Assembly (NCBI GenBank): GCA_029990175.1
Contig: JARKIP010000035.1
Location: forward strand, 37,586,001-37,650,000
Reading direction: 5' to 3'
Length of the DNA: 64,000 nt
From: Petunia secreta
Lineage: Eukaryota; Streptophyta; Magnoliopsida; Solanales; Solanaceae
Shown here piece after piece: positions 46,201-55,702 of this stretch. Below the pieces are notes generated by a model. That model ran no database searches, was not told where the DNA came from, and saw only the letters and a list, made by a program, of their open reading frames with translations. Every line of letters begins with the position of its first letter. The stretch's first letter is position 1. The position numbers were made by a program, and so were the translations under genes.

Positions 46201-47234
46201 TTTATTCATTCTCTCTAAGTGGGTACTGGGGTGTCTGTGGATCTTTACATTTTGTTGAGTGTAGTTAAGTGTGAGCAATAAATGAACGTAAAATTTAGTG
46301 TGTTTCGGCTTCAAAATAAAGAGCTAATGTTAACTGTGTAAACTTGAGTGCACTTGTGGAGATAATGCTCTCTCTGCCATAAAGATTAAAGTTTTATTCT
46401 GAAATTAATGAATTCATTGATGAAATGATTGCCTCGGATTTGCCTCGTCCTAAGTATAATTATGATATTCTTGCTGAAATCTTGTTGTTTTCTTGAGGTT
46501 GCTTGAGCCTGTCTTCTCTAAGATTTTGCAATATGTTATCCTACAATTTTTAATTCTTTAGGGTTGTGCAGCACTTTCATAATCCGTGATACTGTCTTTT
46601 CCTCTACGTATTCAAGTCAGAAAGTTTGATCCTCTACTAGCGTGCTATTTCTTGAATTTTAGTTTTTGGCAAGGCTGCAGTGCTAAACTTGTTTCTTTTT
46701 CTTTCTGTACAGGCAACAGCAGGGGCAAAGGAGAAGACTAGTCCTTCAGAAGGAGTTCCTTCCGGTTAGCTTCAATTTTCAAATAAACATGATCTAGGAA
46801 GAGTCCTACCAACATGACATACAGTTTTCTCTCTTCTTTAGTTTTGGTTGTTTTTACAGCTATCTCTATTTTCTCTCTTCTGAACTGCATTAACTTATCG
46901 TTCAACCTTGTCGTGGTTCACAGGAAGTGCTCGTGGGAACTTGACACAGGTAGACTATAAATTAAGTTTTTCCCCGGAGACCTTTGTAAATTTTGTTGTC
47001 TCGTAGAATAAATATATTTGTCATATAACAAATTCTTCAGTGGTCTTTGTGCATTTTTTGGGGTCTTTGTGCATTCCAAATATTGAATCGATATTTTTTG
47101 TTTAGGGACCTGAATTTGAAGCTAAAGTTGCAAAGCTTGTTGAGTTAGGGTTTGGACGGGAGGCAGTAATACAGGCTCTGAAGTTTTTCGATGGTAACGA
47201 AGAACAAGCAGCCGGATATTTATTTGGGGGTTGA
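34213..47234 (+). CDS. DDI1: DDI1-like ubiquitin-binding retropepsin protein, 16 exons, 412 aa
   Basis: Exons: 34213-34278, 34361-34393, 34568-34710, 34785-34893, 35444-35560, 36492-36557, 43556-43618, 43703-43747, 43840-43901, 44669-44762, 45740-45832, 45934-46003, 46082-46152, 46713-46764, 46924-46949, 47106-47234. All introns are GT-AG and phases agree, giving 1239 bp. Domains: ubiquitin-like (1-71; MKITVMTTDEQ), helical DDI domain (about 120-210), retropepsin-like fold with catalytic FVDSGAQST (Asp about 218) and the FGLDMLRKHQ strand, and a C-terminal UBA domain (about 373-411). Family role: an aspartic-protease proteasome shuttle that binds ubiquitinated clients. Length matches plant DDI1 (about 414). 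Start: the upstream in-frame GTG is not used. Intron 6 is enlarged to ~7 kb by antisense element D; introns also hold SINE tails and a Stowaway MITE. I see no broken codon. Confidence 0.95.
36138..36262 (+). repeat. Au-like SINE 3' portion in DDI1 intron 5
   Basis: Contains the recognisable CTCCTAGCCGAGGGTCTATC, a GGTTTGCGTATATCTCACCC block and GGGATATACTGGGTATGTTG, ending in TTG-type repeats. This is the layout of the 3' half of Au SINEs common in Solanaceae. Confidence 0.65.
36400..36462 (+). repeat. SINE 3' tail in DDI1 intron 5
   Basis: CCCAACTATTCGGGATTGAGG followed by CGTAGTTGACTGATTGAT. A tRNA-derived SINE 3' end of the type also seen at 43471-43517 and 44866-44910. Confidence 0.5.
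36647..36651. repeat. Target site duplication CATGT (left) of element D
   Basis: CATGT before TGATATTGGG; the matching copy is at 42952-42956. Confidence 0.88.
36652..37390 (-). repeat. 3' LTR of element D (739 bp)
   Basis: Close to the 5' LTR outside the repeat array, but the array (37119-37285) is strongly different, with extra GGCGCTCCGCC copies. In sense the motif is GGCG-GAG-CGCC. TATA region near 36995-37020, with arms AGGGG/CCCCT. Confidence 0.9.
37635..37639. repeat. Target site duplication CAAGA (left) of the solo LTR
   Basis: CAAGA before the solo LTR; the matching copy is at 38476-38480. Confidence 0.85.
37640..38475 (+). repeat. Solo LTR (836 bp) nested in element D, GCGATCGCG type
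   Basis: TGATGCAGCC...TTGCATCA, flanked by CAAGA on both sides and with no internal region, so produced by LTR-LTR recombination. Its layout resembles the LTR of element E, but its array (37853-38058) is of the GCGATCGCG type: six copies plus two variants, as in element A. No clear stem around its TATATATA box. Confidence 0.9.
41706..41768 (-). repeat. Leader GGCG-NNN-CGCC cluster, element D
   Basis: One clear TAGGCGCTCCGCC copy and one degraded copy (GGGCTCTCCGCCCAGG), in sense GGCG-GAG-CGCC, matching the LTR type of this element. Confidence 0.7.
42224..42240 (-). other. Primer binding site (tRNA-iMet) of element D
   Basis: Minus-strand TTGGTATCAGAGCAAGG next to the 5' LTR. Confidence 0.9.
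42242..42951 (-). repeat. 5' LTR of element D (710 bp)
   Basis: In plus orientation TGATACGGGG...CCGCATCA. Array at 42709-42846 with several decayed copies. The TATA box (sense TATAAATA) lies in the loop of arms AAGGGG/CCCCTT at 42579-42611. Confidence 0.9.
43471..43517 (+). repeat. SINE-like 3' tail in DDI1 intron 6
   Basis: TCCCAACTAATTTGGGATCG then AGACCTAATTGATTGATTG, resembling the 3' end of a tRNA-derived SINE. Confidence 0.45.
44125..44232 (+). repeat. Imperfect tandem duplication in DDI1 intron 9
   Basis: Two ~47-bp units, each beginning ATTAAGATACAACA and ending AACTCGTGCAACAT. Confidence 0.7.
44866..44910 (+). repeat. SINE-like 3' tail in DDI1 intron 10
   Basis: CCCCAACTTGTCTGGGACTG, AGGCATAGTAGTAGTAATAG: tRNA-derived SINE 3' end with short tandem tail. 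Confidence 0.5.
45111..45399. mobile_element. Stowaway-type MITE in DDI1 intron 10
   Basis: 289 bp with terminal inverted repeats CTCCCTCTATTTCAATTTAT and AAATTGGAACGGAGGGGG, flanked by TA on both sides, the canonical Stowaway (Tc1/Mariner) signature. Confidence 0.85.
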
Positions 47235-47990
47235 CTATCCCTTTTTTGTCAAAGAACTAAGATCTGTGGCTTAATTTGTGTACTAAGCATTTTTTAGTTT
47301 GAGCAAATGACTGCTTGCTGTTGCATTCAAGTTTGTCTGTGGAGTTGCATTGTTGGACCAAACTCAACCTTGCTTTTCTTTCATGCCATGACAAATGTTG
47401 CAGAGTAATGAAGTCCGTGAATTATAGGTTATGTGGTTGGTTGTTGGACGTTATAACATATCTAATGCATGTTAATAAAATTTGATTTACTTCTAAGTTT
47501 ATCTATGATTGCCTGTCATGTCTTGGCTTGTTCCAGTTCTCTAATTCTCTGTTAATTTAGCTGTTAAGAATTCAAACATTGTTTAGAAAATAGACTTCAA
47601 GATGCGTATTTTTATGCTTATCTAGGTTGGCTGACGCTGTTACTATGTTATGTCGCTTAACTGAATATGGTCGCTTCGGAGTTGCGACTGCTGTTTGATC
47701 CACACGCTGGGTTTATAAGTACCTAGCTCAAACATTCTCTGCTGAAAATATCAATCAAATTTACTCTTGGAAACCTAGGGCGAAGTAGTTAACTTTCTTG
47801 GTATTGATATTTTGTTGTTCATGAAAGCATTTGGGATCCCAAGCATCTCCTACTGCGGTAGAAGAGCAAATGGCTATTGACAAGGTAAATGCAGAAGTAT
47901 GACACATGTATGATTGGTTTACCTCGATTAACAGGGTCCTTATAAAGTTTTGACCGCAATACTTGCGATCTATCCCATCTATCTGTTTTT
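47235..47990 (+). other. DDI1 3' UTR and downstream region
   Basis: No gene. AATAAA at 47474-47479 is a candidate polyadenylation signal for DDI1. Confidence 0.5.
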
Positions 47991-48335
47991 AACTAAATTA
48001 CCTTGAATGTTTTGGCAAATAGGTAATATTTTCCCTCAACTCCTTCACCCCCTGCCTAGCTAAATTGTCTTGAAGTCTTGGTGTGGTAGCACTTGGCCTC
48101 AGACTCTTGCATTTGTTTCCAACTAAATTATCAATAAATATTGACAAATAGACAACACTTGTACTAGACTCCTTTCCTTCTAAGAACTGAATTGCCTTGG
48201 AATCGTAGTAAGTAGGAAACACTTGCCCTTAGCACCTTGACCCCCCTCTTCCAGCTAATTGCCTTGAAGTTTTGGTTGATCAATTCTTGCCCTCGATCCC
48301 TTACCCTGTCTTGGACTACATTGCCTTGAAATATT
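47990..48335. repeat. Degenerate tandem array with AATTGCCTTGAA core
   Basis: Four to five diverged units of roughly 70-90 bp, each with a core like CTAAATTGYCTTGAAGTYTTGG followed by a C/T-rich CCCTTxxCC segment. Confidence 0.6.
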
Positions 48336-49917
48336 TACAATTATACAAAAGTGAGATGTTGAGAGATATGAGTTGGATTATGAGAAAATCACGTTGCCCT
48401 AATAAATAAGTATACAGTCACAGGTTGGGAGAGATTCAGGAAAAATGCTTTTAGGTCACCCAAGGGTAAAAGTTCCTTTTCTATATTAATCATATCTGTT
48501 GGAGTCAGTTACTTAAAACAATAAAAAAAAGGACAAACCTTTAAAACCGACCTTTTGAGCATTTCTTGCTACTTATACTGAAACAAACGGCTATCTCTCC
48601 AACGTTTTCACTTCAAAAAGAATAAATTTCACTTTACCCTCTTTACTTTTAAGGTTGGGAAATGATACATTATATACCTTTGAATGACAAAAATAATCCT
48701 TTTAATGATGAGAAACGATACACCCTCCACCTTTTCAATGAAAACATAATATTTTTTGCTGAGATATAGAATTTTAGTACAAAAAGAGAATATGATTATC
48801 TCTTTTCCTTATAGTTTTTTTTTTCTTTTTTATAAGAAAAGAAGCTTATTGAAAAATTAACCATCTATTAGTTTTACAAAGAATATTGGTTGCATCAGAA
48901 AATAACTTATGCTTGGCTTAGAAATGAGAGAAACATCATATGCTTTGATGATCACAAAACTTCAGTTGATTTTTTTTTGCCTTCGTGTACTTATGGTGAA
49001 AATCTTGGAATGTAAATAACATGGATAAGATGCTTGGTTTCATTAGCTTCCTCAATATCAAAGAATCATCATATGCTTTTACTCTTTTTCACTGCATCTA
49101 GAATCATTATATGATTTATGCATTCTCCATTGCACTAATCGTAACAAAAAAAAACTTAAAAAACACGTTATTATTAATGCATTGTACATATATAGAACTC
49201 AATGAAATGAAATAAAAAGATATTGAAATTTTTATTTAAAAATAATACTTTTAAAAGTTAAAACAACCTATCTTTATTGATTAAAATATAAAGAGAAAAC
49301 TCCTACTAAGATCAAATAATAATAGTAATACTAAATATATATTAAAGAATTTTATTAAGTAGTTACATGCGTTGTAATTATTCCCTTTTGGTGATTAATA
49401 AAATCTTTTAATTACCAAAATAACAATAATAATACTAATTTATACTCATCTCTATATTTCTATTTGTTTATATCTTGTATTTTGAATTTAATGTAGTTAA
49501 TTTTGAATTTGAATGAAAAGCTAAAGATTTTTTTAAATATGAACTGGAAAAACTGTTTAGATGATAAAAAATATATTTCTCCATCTTCATTTATTAAAGG
49601 TATAAATTTGGTGAAAGAAGGTATGGCACGTGTCGAGACTGCTGTGGAAAGCACGAGTACGTGAAAGAAGGTGTACGTTTCAAAAATACTTTTGAGGCAT
49701 TAAGTAACGAAAATGCTGATAGTGTTCATGTTGGTAAGGGGGTGTTGGATCCTGTTGAGGATTAGAAACCAATTGATCAAAATAAAGACATCTCTCTCTC
49801 TCTCATCTACTATAAGCAAGTGCTAACTTAATATAGTAAGTGCTAACTTAATACTAAAGAATGGGTTCTTGAAAAATTCAAGGATGGAGGCAATGATGCC
49901 TTCTCAGTCACTTGATT
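48336..49917. other. AT-rich intergenic DNA
   Basis: No gene or structured element that I can support; a CT microsatellite lies near 49791-49803 and a doubled AAGTGCTAACTTAATA near 49815-49855. Confidence 0.6.
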
Positions 49918-49922
49918 CAAGT
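49918..49922. repeat. Target site duplication CAAGT (left) of element E
   Basis: CAAGT before the 5' LTR; the matching copy is at 55698-55702. Confidence 0.9.
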
Positions 49923-50776
49923 TGATGCCGGATAAAATGGCCTAATCAACAACCATCAAGAACCAAGCTTGAAAGCACAATGAACACAAGGCAAGGGCTC
50001 CGGAAACGTCTTGAAGATCTTGCATTGGAGCGCCAAGGAAGGAGGAGCACGTGGGCATCAAAGGAGAGGCTCGGGGGACACATTTTGAGCCATTCCAAGG
50101 ACCTCCAGGAAGGGGCGGACCGCCTACTCAAAGGGGCGGACCGCCCAGTTGAAGCTCACCCTCAGGATCTCTGGCCGCCTGTATTTTAGGCGGACCGCCT
50201 ACTTCAAGTAGGTGGGGCGCCTACTTCCAGCAAGGTGGGGCGCCTACTCCATGGTGGTGGGGCGCCTAGTTGCCTACACTTCAACTAGGCGGGGCGCCTC
50301 TTTTGGATAGGCGGGGCGCCTACTCACGGGCCATTTGAAGACTTGTTTTTGTGGTGTAATTCCTATTCTAGCCCTAGGTGCTTTTATTACACTAACTTGT
50401 CTTAAGGGCTTTTAGTCATTTCACAATTGTGTATGGGAAAACTATATAACTTCCCTTAGCCATTTCATTCATTAGTTAGTTAGTCATTGTTTAGAAGATA
50501 GAATTGAGAGAGAACATTGAAGAGGCCGAGCCCTTCTTGTTTGAGCCCGAGGCTCGTGTATGTCTCGACTTGGAACCTATGGAGATCGACACCTAGTTTG
50601 ATTCCATTGTAAGGTTCGAGTTTCCCTTCTCCCTTTTGAATTCAATTAACGTTAGTAAATTGAATTCGATTCTTTCTTCTACTTTCTTGCCTTCCTAGTC
50701 TCGATTTCTTGTTATCTTTTATCGCTTCCGCATTGTTTGTATCGTGTTTAGCTTCCGCGTATTTTGCCCTGCATCA
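49923..50776 (+). repeat. 5' LTR of element E (854 bp)
   Basis: TGATGCCGGA...CTGCATCA. Array 50113-50322 mixes GGCG-GAC-CGCC with GGYG-GGG-CGCC. TATA (50443-50450) inside arms GGGAA/TTCCC at 50435-50455. The region equivalent to the Pol tail of autonomous LTRs is no longer open (stops after DAG). Confidence 0.93.
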
Positions 50777-50777
50777 G

Positions 50778-50794
50778 TTGGTATCAGAGCACGG
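50778..50794 (+). other. Primer binding site of element E (one mismatch)
   Basis: TTGGTATCAGAGCACGG: the iMet site with one changed base (A to C) near its 3' end. Confidence 0.85.
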
Positions 50795-51263
50795 ATCGGG
50801 TGTTGTTCTTACAAACCCTCGTTCCTTGTTCGTAGTATCCTTATCTTTGTTATTGTTGTGTTTGTTCTTGAAAATTTGAAGAAAAACAAAAAAATTGAAA
50901 AAGTTGAAAATTTCACAAAATTTGGTAGAACTTGTTGGATTGGAACACCCATACATTAAAAATCATTGGGGTTTGTTCCTTATTGTATTCCCGTTCTTTT
51001 GGTACCAAAATTACAAGATTTGGTGGTGTATTTCAAAAATTGAAGAATTCAAATCTCCAAAATTTTCAAGAACCCTAGAATTTTGCTCAAGAATCAAAAT
51101 TGATTGATTGTTGTTTGTTTGGGGTTTAAACCTATTGGGGATTGTTTAGAATCATCAAATACATCTTTGGGTATCATTAGAATCGAAAACGAGTCGAAAA
51201 CGTTGGATTTTGAGTGCAAAACGAGCCAAAAACCCGTTTTTGGACTGTGCTGAAATTGCCAGT

Positions 51264-51360
51264 AGGCGGGGCGCCCAAATAGTAGGCGGTCCGCCCATTT
51301 TTATGTTGCTCTCTGTATTTTGAGTAGGCGGGGCGCCCACTTTACAGAGGCGGACCGCCC
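51264..51360 (+). repeat. Leader GGCG-NNN-CGCC array, element E
   Basis: Four copies: GGCG-GGG-CGCC twice, GGCG-GTC-CGCC once and GGCG-GAC-CGCC once, repeating the two types of its LTR. Confidence 0.82.
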
Positions 51361-51737
51361 ACTCCTGGGGTGGCTCCGTTTGGCTTCGTTTTGTGTGTTT
51401 TTGTGTCCCGTTTGCTTCCGTACCTCTTGGTTAGTGTTTCTAGGGTAATTGGCCTACTTTATTAACACTAATCCTTTAGCGTATTAGGTATTCGTGCGTA
51501 GAGGAGATTAGAATTCAAAGAAGAGTCGTAGAACTCCTTTTGGCCTCAAGTGCGCACTGTAAATAACCGTCCGTACATCGAGTCTCATTCATTCCATTCC
51601 GAACTTTAACTTGGACATGCTAGTTGTGATTTCCTTGGTTCCCAAGTTGTAAAGGCCTCGCTCTTGAGTGTTCATAAATTGAGTGATACACGTGAGGGAG
51701 TGACTTTCGGGAGGTTTTGTGCTTTGGTATTGCAACA

Positions 51738-54700
51738 ATGTCGGATGTTGATTGTGGAGGCTATGGCTCATGTGGGGATGATGCGAGTTGCTATGACTCG
51801 TATGGTGATGATGGAGACTATGGTTCCTACGTTGAGGACGATGGCCAATACTATGATGACGGAAACCATGGCTCCTATGATGAGGAAGCGGTTCACTATG
51901 ACGATCGTGAAATTGATGATGACTATGAGGCCCATGAAGATGAATGTGTTGATCCTTATGCTTCTAGTCAAGAATATGAAGATGGTGACGCTTCAAGGTA
52001 CATTGATCCTACTTACTCTTCTTGTGAAGAATTTGATATTGTTGATAGTGACATAGATAGAGTTGATGATGATGTTGAACATATGGGTTATTCTTATGCA
52101 TCTTCTCTTAGTGTTGCTAATGGTGTCCAAGGGAGTAGTAGAGGACCTTCCATTAGTATGGGAGGTGGTGGTGGTTGTTCCATGGGGAAGGAGAAGCTTG
52201 CATCTTCTAGGTACGCTAGGCGACCTAATGCTTCTAATTCCCATGTGGAGGTTGGTTTGAGAGATGGTGTTGCTTTTGCTACAAAGGGGATGTATGCCGT
52301 GAGGGGCGTGGATGGTTGTAGTAGGAGTAGTGCTATGGGCTATGGAACCAAGGCGAGAGGCACTTATGGGTTCCATGGCAAGGTTCCTTCCTTGACTTCC
52401 AACAACATTGCTAATGTTGGGAGAGTGACGGGAAGTGGAGGTTGTTCTAGTGGTGTTGCCACTAGTGGAGGGATAAGGAAGACCCAAGTTGTTGGTGTTG
52501 ACACTTGTGGGCGTTCAAGTTCTCACTTGGATGCCAATCTACAACACTTGGGTAGATGTAGGTTTGTTGTTGAGGTAGATGGTATTGGAGGATACTTGCT
52601 CAAGATTGGTGGTACCGATGCCAATTGTATTAGCACCTCTTTGGTTGATAGGCTTAGGATACCATGCCATAAGCTAGCGCATCCTTATGAGTATGATGGA
52701 GTGTGGGTTTCTAAGGAGGCTCGGGTACTCATATCTCATAGGAACTATAAATGCTATGTGTGGTGTGATGTGTATCCCATGCGTCATATTGATGTGTGGA
52801 TAGGTGACCGGTGGTTGGAGGGGAAGAGGGTGCAATATAGTGTGGTGAAGGGTGCATATCTTGTGGGCGTAGGGCAAAGAGTCTATGACTTTGTGCCTTA
52901 CCGGGCGAAGAGCCGAGTGCCTACTAGTGCCCTTTCTTTGGCTATGCAAAGGAGCAAGGAGCAAGAACTTCATTCCATGGTTGACAAAGTGCAAACAAGA
53001 AGTCCTACAAACACAAGCAATGGTGGGACATGTGCTAGAAAAGGGTTGATAAACATCAACAAGGTGAACCAACCACAAGTTGCAAAATCAAGTGGTTCAC
53101 CGACAAAGAAGAAGGAGACCTCAAGTGATGAGTCTCCAAGTCCTAGATTCCGGGTTGACGTGAAGAGTCCACCGACTCCGGCTATGGGTATTCTTGGGCC
53201 TCGTCCCAATTCGCCCGAATTTGAGAGACAAAAGATAGAGAGGAGTAAGGGAGTGACCGGTGACATTCCTCGAGTGGAAAAAGGAGAGGATGTGACGAGT
53301 GATGTGAGTGGGATGTCACCACCCGAATCTACACCCGACCTTGAAAAGAAAATGAGGGAAAAGAAAGAGGGAAAAAGAAAAATTAAGAGTGAGGACACCC
53401 CTTATTCTAACCTTAACCCTTTATCTTTTTCTTCTACTTGTTTGAGTACTTGTGTAGGTATTCTTGGAGGCAAACCGATGGAGCCTCAACCATGTTCCGA
53501 GATGGAAAGACAAGGTGAAGGAGATGTCGAATGTGAGCTACAAGGCGGAGACGTTCATGACACTTCAAAGGTGTGTGTTAGTTCTTCCTCCCTTGAGCAT
53601 GATACTTCCTTGTCTTGTGATGTTGTTTGTGAAAACTCTAGGCTAGTTGATGATTTGCATGAGTACAATGTGTTTGCAACTAGTGTAGAGCCATTTGGTC
53701 AACTTGTGTGTGAAAATGAACCACTAGTTGAGAGGGTTGAAAAGCCACATCATGATGTGAGCTCGGTTTTCATTGAACCTCTCTATGGTGAAAATGTTGA
53801 AGTTGACCTTGTTTGTGAGCCTTGTTATGACACCCCACCTATATTTGATAAAGGAGAAGATGAATTACATGATAATCTTATTCTTCCCTTTGATTGCTTA
53901 ATTGATAGTGGTGGTCTCTTGTGTCGTAGTGAGGGTGGGTGTACCCTTGAGGAGTCTCTAGAGTGTGAGATGGATCGATTCATTTTCGATGACTCCTTGA
54001 GTGAGAGTGAAGGACCTAGTCTTGATTCTATGCTTTTGCGTAACCATGAATTTGAGGTGCATGCCTTTACATTTCTATTGTTTGAAGGTAATCTCATTTG
54101 TGGTGGTGAATTGTATCGGACTAGGGTCGGTAGTAGAGTCGAACCTCCATGGTTTGTCAAGTTAGGCTCTATGGATGATCCAACGTTTGGAACTCCGAGT
54201 GAGGAGAGTGGTCTTGGTATTGGTCGTGTTGACCTATCTTCTAGTAGTCCTAGCCCTCGTTGTGTGGACTATAATGATGAAGGACCTATTTTGGAGACCT
54301 TCCTTTGGAGTTTGTCCAATAAGGGGGATTGTCTTGGGGTTGATTTGGGAGGTGAGGAGGTATCTCTCGGTGTGTGTAAGAATGCTCTTAAGAAGGGGAG
54401 TGGAGTAGTTGATGTTAGTTGTGAATTGAACTATTTTACTTACTCCATCCCATATGTTGAGCACACCTTGAGTGATGGACATACCAAAGCCAATGTGTCA
54501 CAATGTGATAAACTTGATTTGAAGGCTTGGTATGTTGATGGTAAGCTTAGGGGTCATAGGACATTTGATTGCTATATGTTGCGTGACTTTGATCTCTTTG
54601 CTTGTTTTGAAATTGGGTGCTTGTTCTTGTCGAGCCAAGACCTTGTTGTCTCCTTTGGGGACATACGCTTTTTAATTGGCATTGATGCTTGGCTTTATCA

Positions 54701-54743
54701 CAAGAGTGTGTTTTCAACACTACTTGCACTAATTTCTTGTTAA
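51738..54743 (+). CDS. Pseudoprotease protein of non-autonomous element E (1001 aa)
   Basis: A single open frame from ATG 51738 to TAA 54743. Residues 1-115 are acidic and rich in Asp, Tyr, Gly and Cys; 120-270 are Gly/Ser-rich and basic. About 275-375 aligns with the retropepsin region of the autonomous elements (RFVVEVDG...ANCISTSLVDRL...DVWIGDRWLEGKRVQY), but the catalytic D-S-G reads I-G-G and the Asp is gone. About 455-550 is a conserved module (KKKETSSDESPSPRFRVDV, GILGPRPNSPE). About 570-1001 is acidic with IDAWLYHKS near the end. No CCHC, RT, RNase H or integrase. It occupies the position of gag-pol. Function unknown; a structural or packaging partner of an autonomous Gag is a possibility only. 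Confidence 0.88.
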   Translation: MSDVDCGGYGSCGDDASCYDSYGDDGDYGSYVEDDGQYYDDGNHGSYDEEAVHYDDREIDDDYEAHEDECVDPYASSQEYEDGDASRYIDPTYSSCEEFDIVDSDIDRVDDDVEHMGYSYASSLSVANGVQGSSRGPSISMGGGGGCSMGKEKLASSRYARRPNASNSHVEVGLRDGVAFATKGMYAVRGVDGCSRSSAMGYGTKARGTYGFHGKVPSLTSNNIANVGRVTGSGGCSSGVATSGGIRKTQVVGVDTCGRSSSHLDANLQHLGRCRFVVEVDGIGGYLLKIGGTDANCISTSLVDRLRIPCHKLAHPYEYDGVWVSKEARVLISHRNYKCYVWCDVYPMRHIDVWIGDRWLEGKRVQYSVVKGAYLVGVGQRVYDFVPYRAKSRVPTSALSLAMQRSKEQELHSMVDKVQTRSPTNTSNGGTCARKGLININKVNQPQVAKSSGSPTKKKETSSDESPSPRFRVDVKSPPTPAMGILGPRPNSPEFERQKIERSKGVTGDIPRVEKGEDVTSDVSGMSPPESTPDLEKKMREKKEGKRKIKSEDTPYSNLNPLSFSSTCLSTCVGILGGKPMEPQPCSEMERQGEGDVECELQGGDVHDTSKVCVSSSSLEHDTSLSCDVVCENSRLVDDLHEYNVFATSVEPFGQLVCENEPLVERVEKPHHDVSSVFIEPLYGENVEVDLVCEPCYDTPPIFDKGEDELHDNLILPFDCLIDSGGLLCRSEGGCTLEESLECEMDRFIFDDSLSESEGPSLDSMLLRNHEFEVHAFTFLLFEGNLICGGELYRTRVGSRVEPPWFVKLGSMDDPTFGTPSEESGLGIGRVDLSSSSPSPRCVDYNDEGPILETFLWSLSNKGDCLGVDLGGEEVSLGVCKNALKKGSGVVDVSCELNYFTYSIPYVEHTLSDGHTKANVSQCDKLDLKAWYVDGKLRGHRTFDCYMLRDFDLFACFEIGCLFLSSQDLVVSFGDIRFLIGIDAWLYHKSVFSTLLALISC

Positions 54744-54830
54744 GCTAACCTACTTGTGAAGTAGGAAATTTTGGTTGTGCTTGCTTTGATTGTAGGCTTG
54801 ATGGTTTGATTTCGAGGACGAAATCCTTTC

Positions 54831-54843
54831 AAGAAGGGGAGGA
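54831..54843 (+). other. Polypurine tract of element E
   Basis: AAGAAGGGGAGGA before the 3' LTR, identical to that of the autonomous elements. Confidence 0.88.
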
Positions 54844-55697
54844 TGATGCCGGATAAAATGGCCTAATCAACAACCATCAAGAACCAAGCTTGAAAGCACA
54901 ATGAACACAAGGCAAGGGCTCCGGAAACGTCTTGAAGATCTTGCATTGGAGCGCCAAGGAAGGAGGAGCACGTGGGCATCAAAGGAGAGGCTCGGGGGAC
55001 ACATTTTGAGCCATTCCAAGGACCTCCAGGAAGGGGCGGACCGCCTACTCAAAGGGGCGGACCGCCCAGTTGAAGCTCACCCTCAGGATCTCTGGCCGCC
55101 TGTATTTTAGGCGGACCGCCTACTTCAAGTAGGTGGGGCGCCTACTTCCAGCAAGGTGGGGCGCCTACTCCATGGTGGTGGGGCGCCTAGTTGCCTACAC
55201 TTCAACTAGGCGGGGCGCCTCTTTTGGATAGGCGGGGCGCCTACTCACGGGCCATTTGAAGACTTGTTTTTGTGGTGTAATTCCTATTCTAGCCCTAGGT
55301 GCTTTTATTACACTAACTTGTCTTAAGGGCTTTTAGTCATTTCACAATTGTGTATGGGAAAACTATATAACTTCCCTTAGCCATTTCATTCATTAGTTAG
55401 TTAGTCATTGTTTAGAAGATAGAATTGAGAGAGAACATTGAAGAGGCCGAGCCCTTCTTGTTTGAGCCCGAGGCTCGTGTATGTCTCGACTTGGAACCTA
55501 TGGAGATCGACACCTAGTTTGATTCCATTGTAAGGTTCGAGTTTCCCTTCTCCCTTTTGAATTCAATTAACGTTAGTAAATTGAATTCGATTCTTTCTTC
55601 TACTTTCTTGCCTTCCTAGTCTCGATTTCTTGTTATCTTTTATCGCTTCCGCATTGTTTGTATCGTGTTTAGCTTCCGCGTATTTTGCCCTGCATCA
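54844..55697 (+). repeat. 3' LTR of element E (854 bp)
   Basis: Indistinguishable by eye from the 5' LTR. Array 55034-55243, TATA stem 55356-55376. Confidence 0.93.
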
Positions 55698-55702
55698 CAA
55701 GT

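Larger units (their letters stand above)
49923..55697 (+). mobile_element. Full-length non-autonomous gypsy-type element E
   Basis: A 5775-bp plus-strand element with two 854-bp LTRs in which I see no difference, a primer site, leader, a single intact 1001-codon ORF without polymerase domains, the shared TTTCGAGGACGAAATCC block and a polypurine tract, flanked by CAAGT. LTR identity and the open ORF point to a very recent insertion. Confidence 0.95.

Noticed and set aside
49946..50189. Short frames repeated identically at 49.9 and 54.9 kb as a duplicated gene
   Set aside because: They lie in the two LTRs of element E and only reflect LTR identity.
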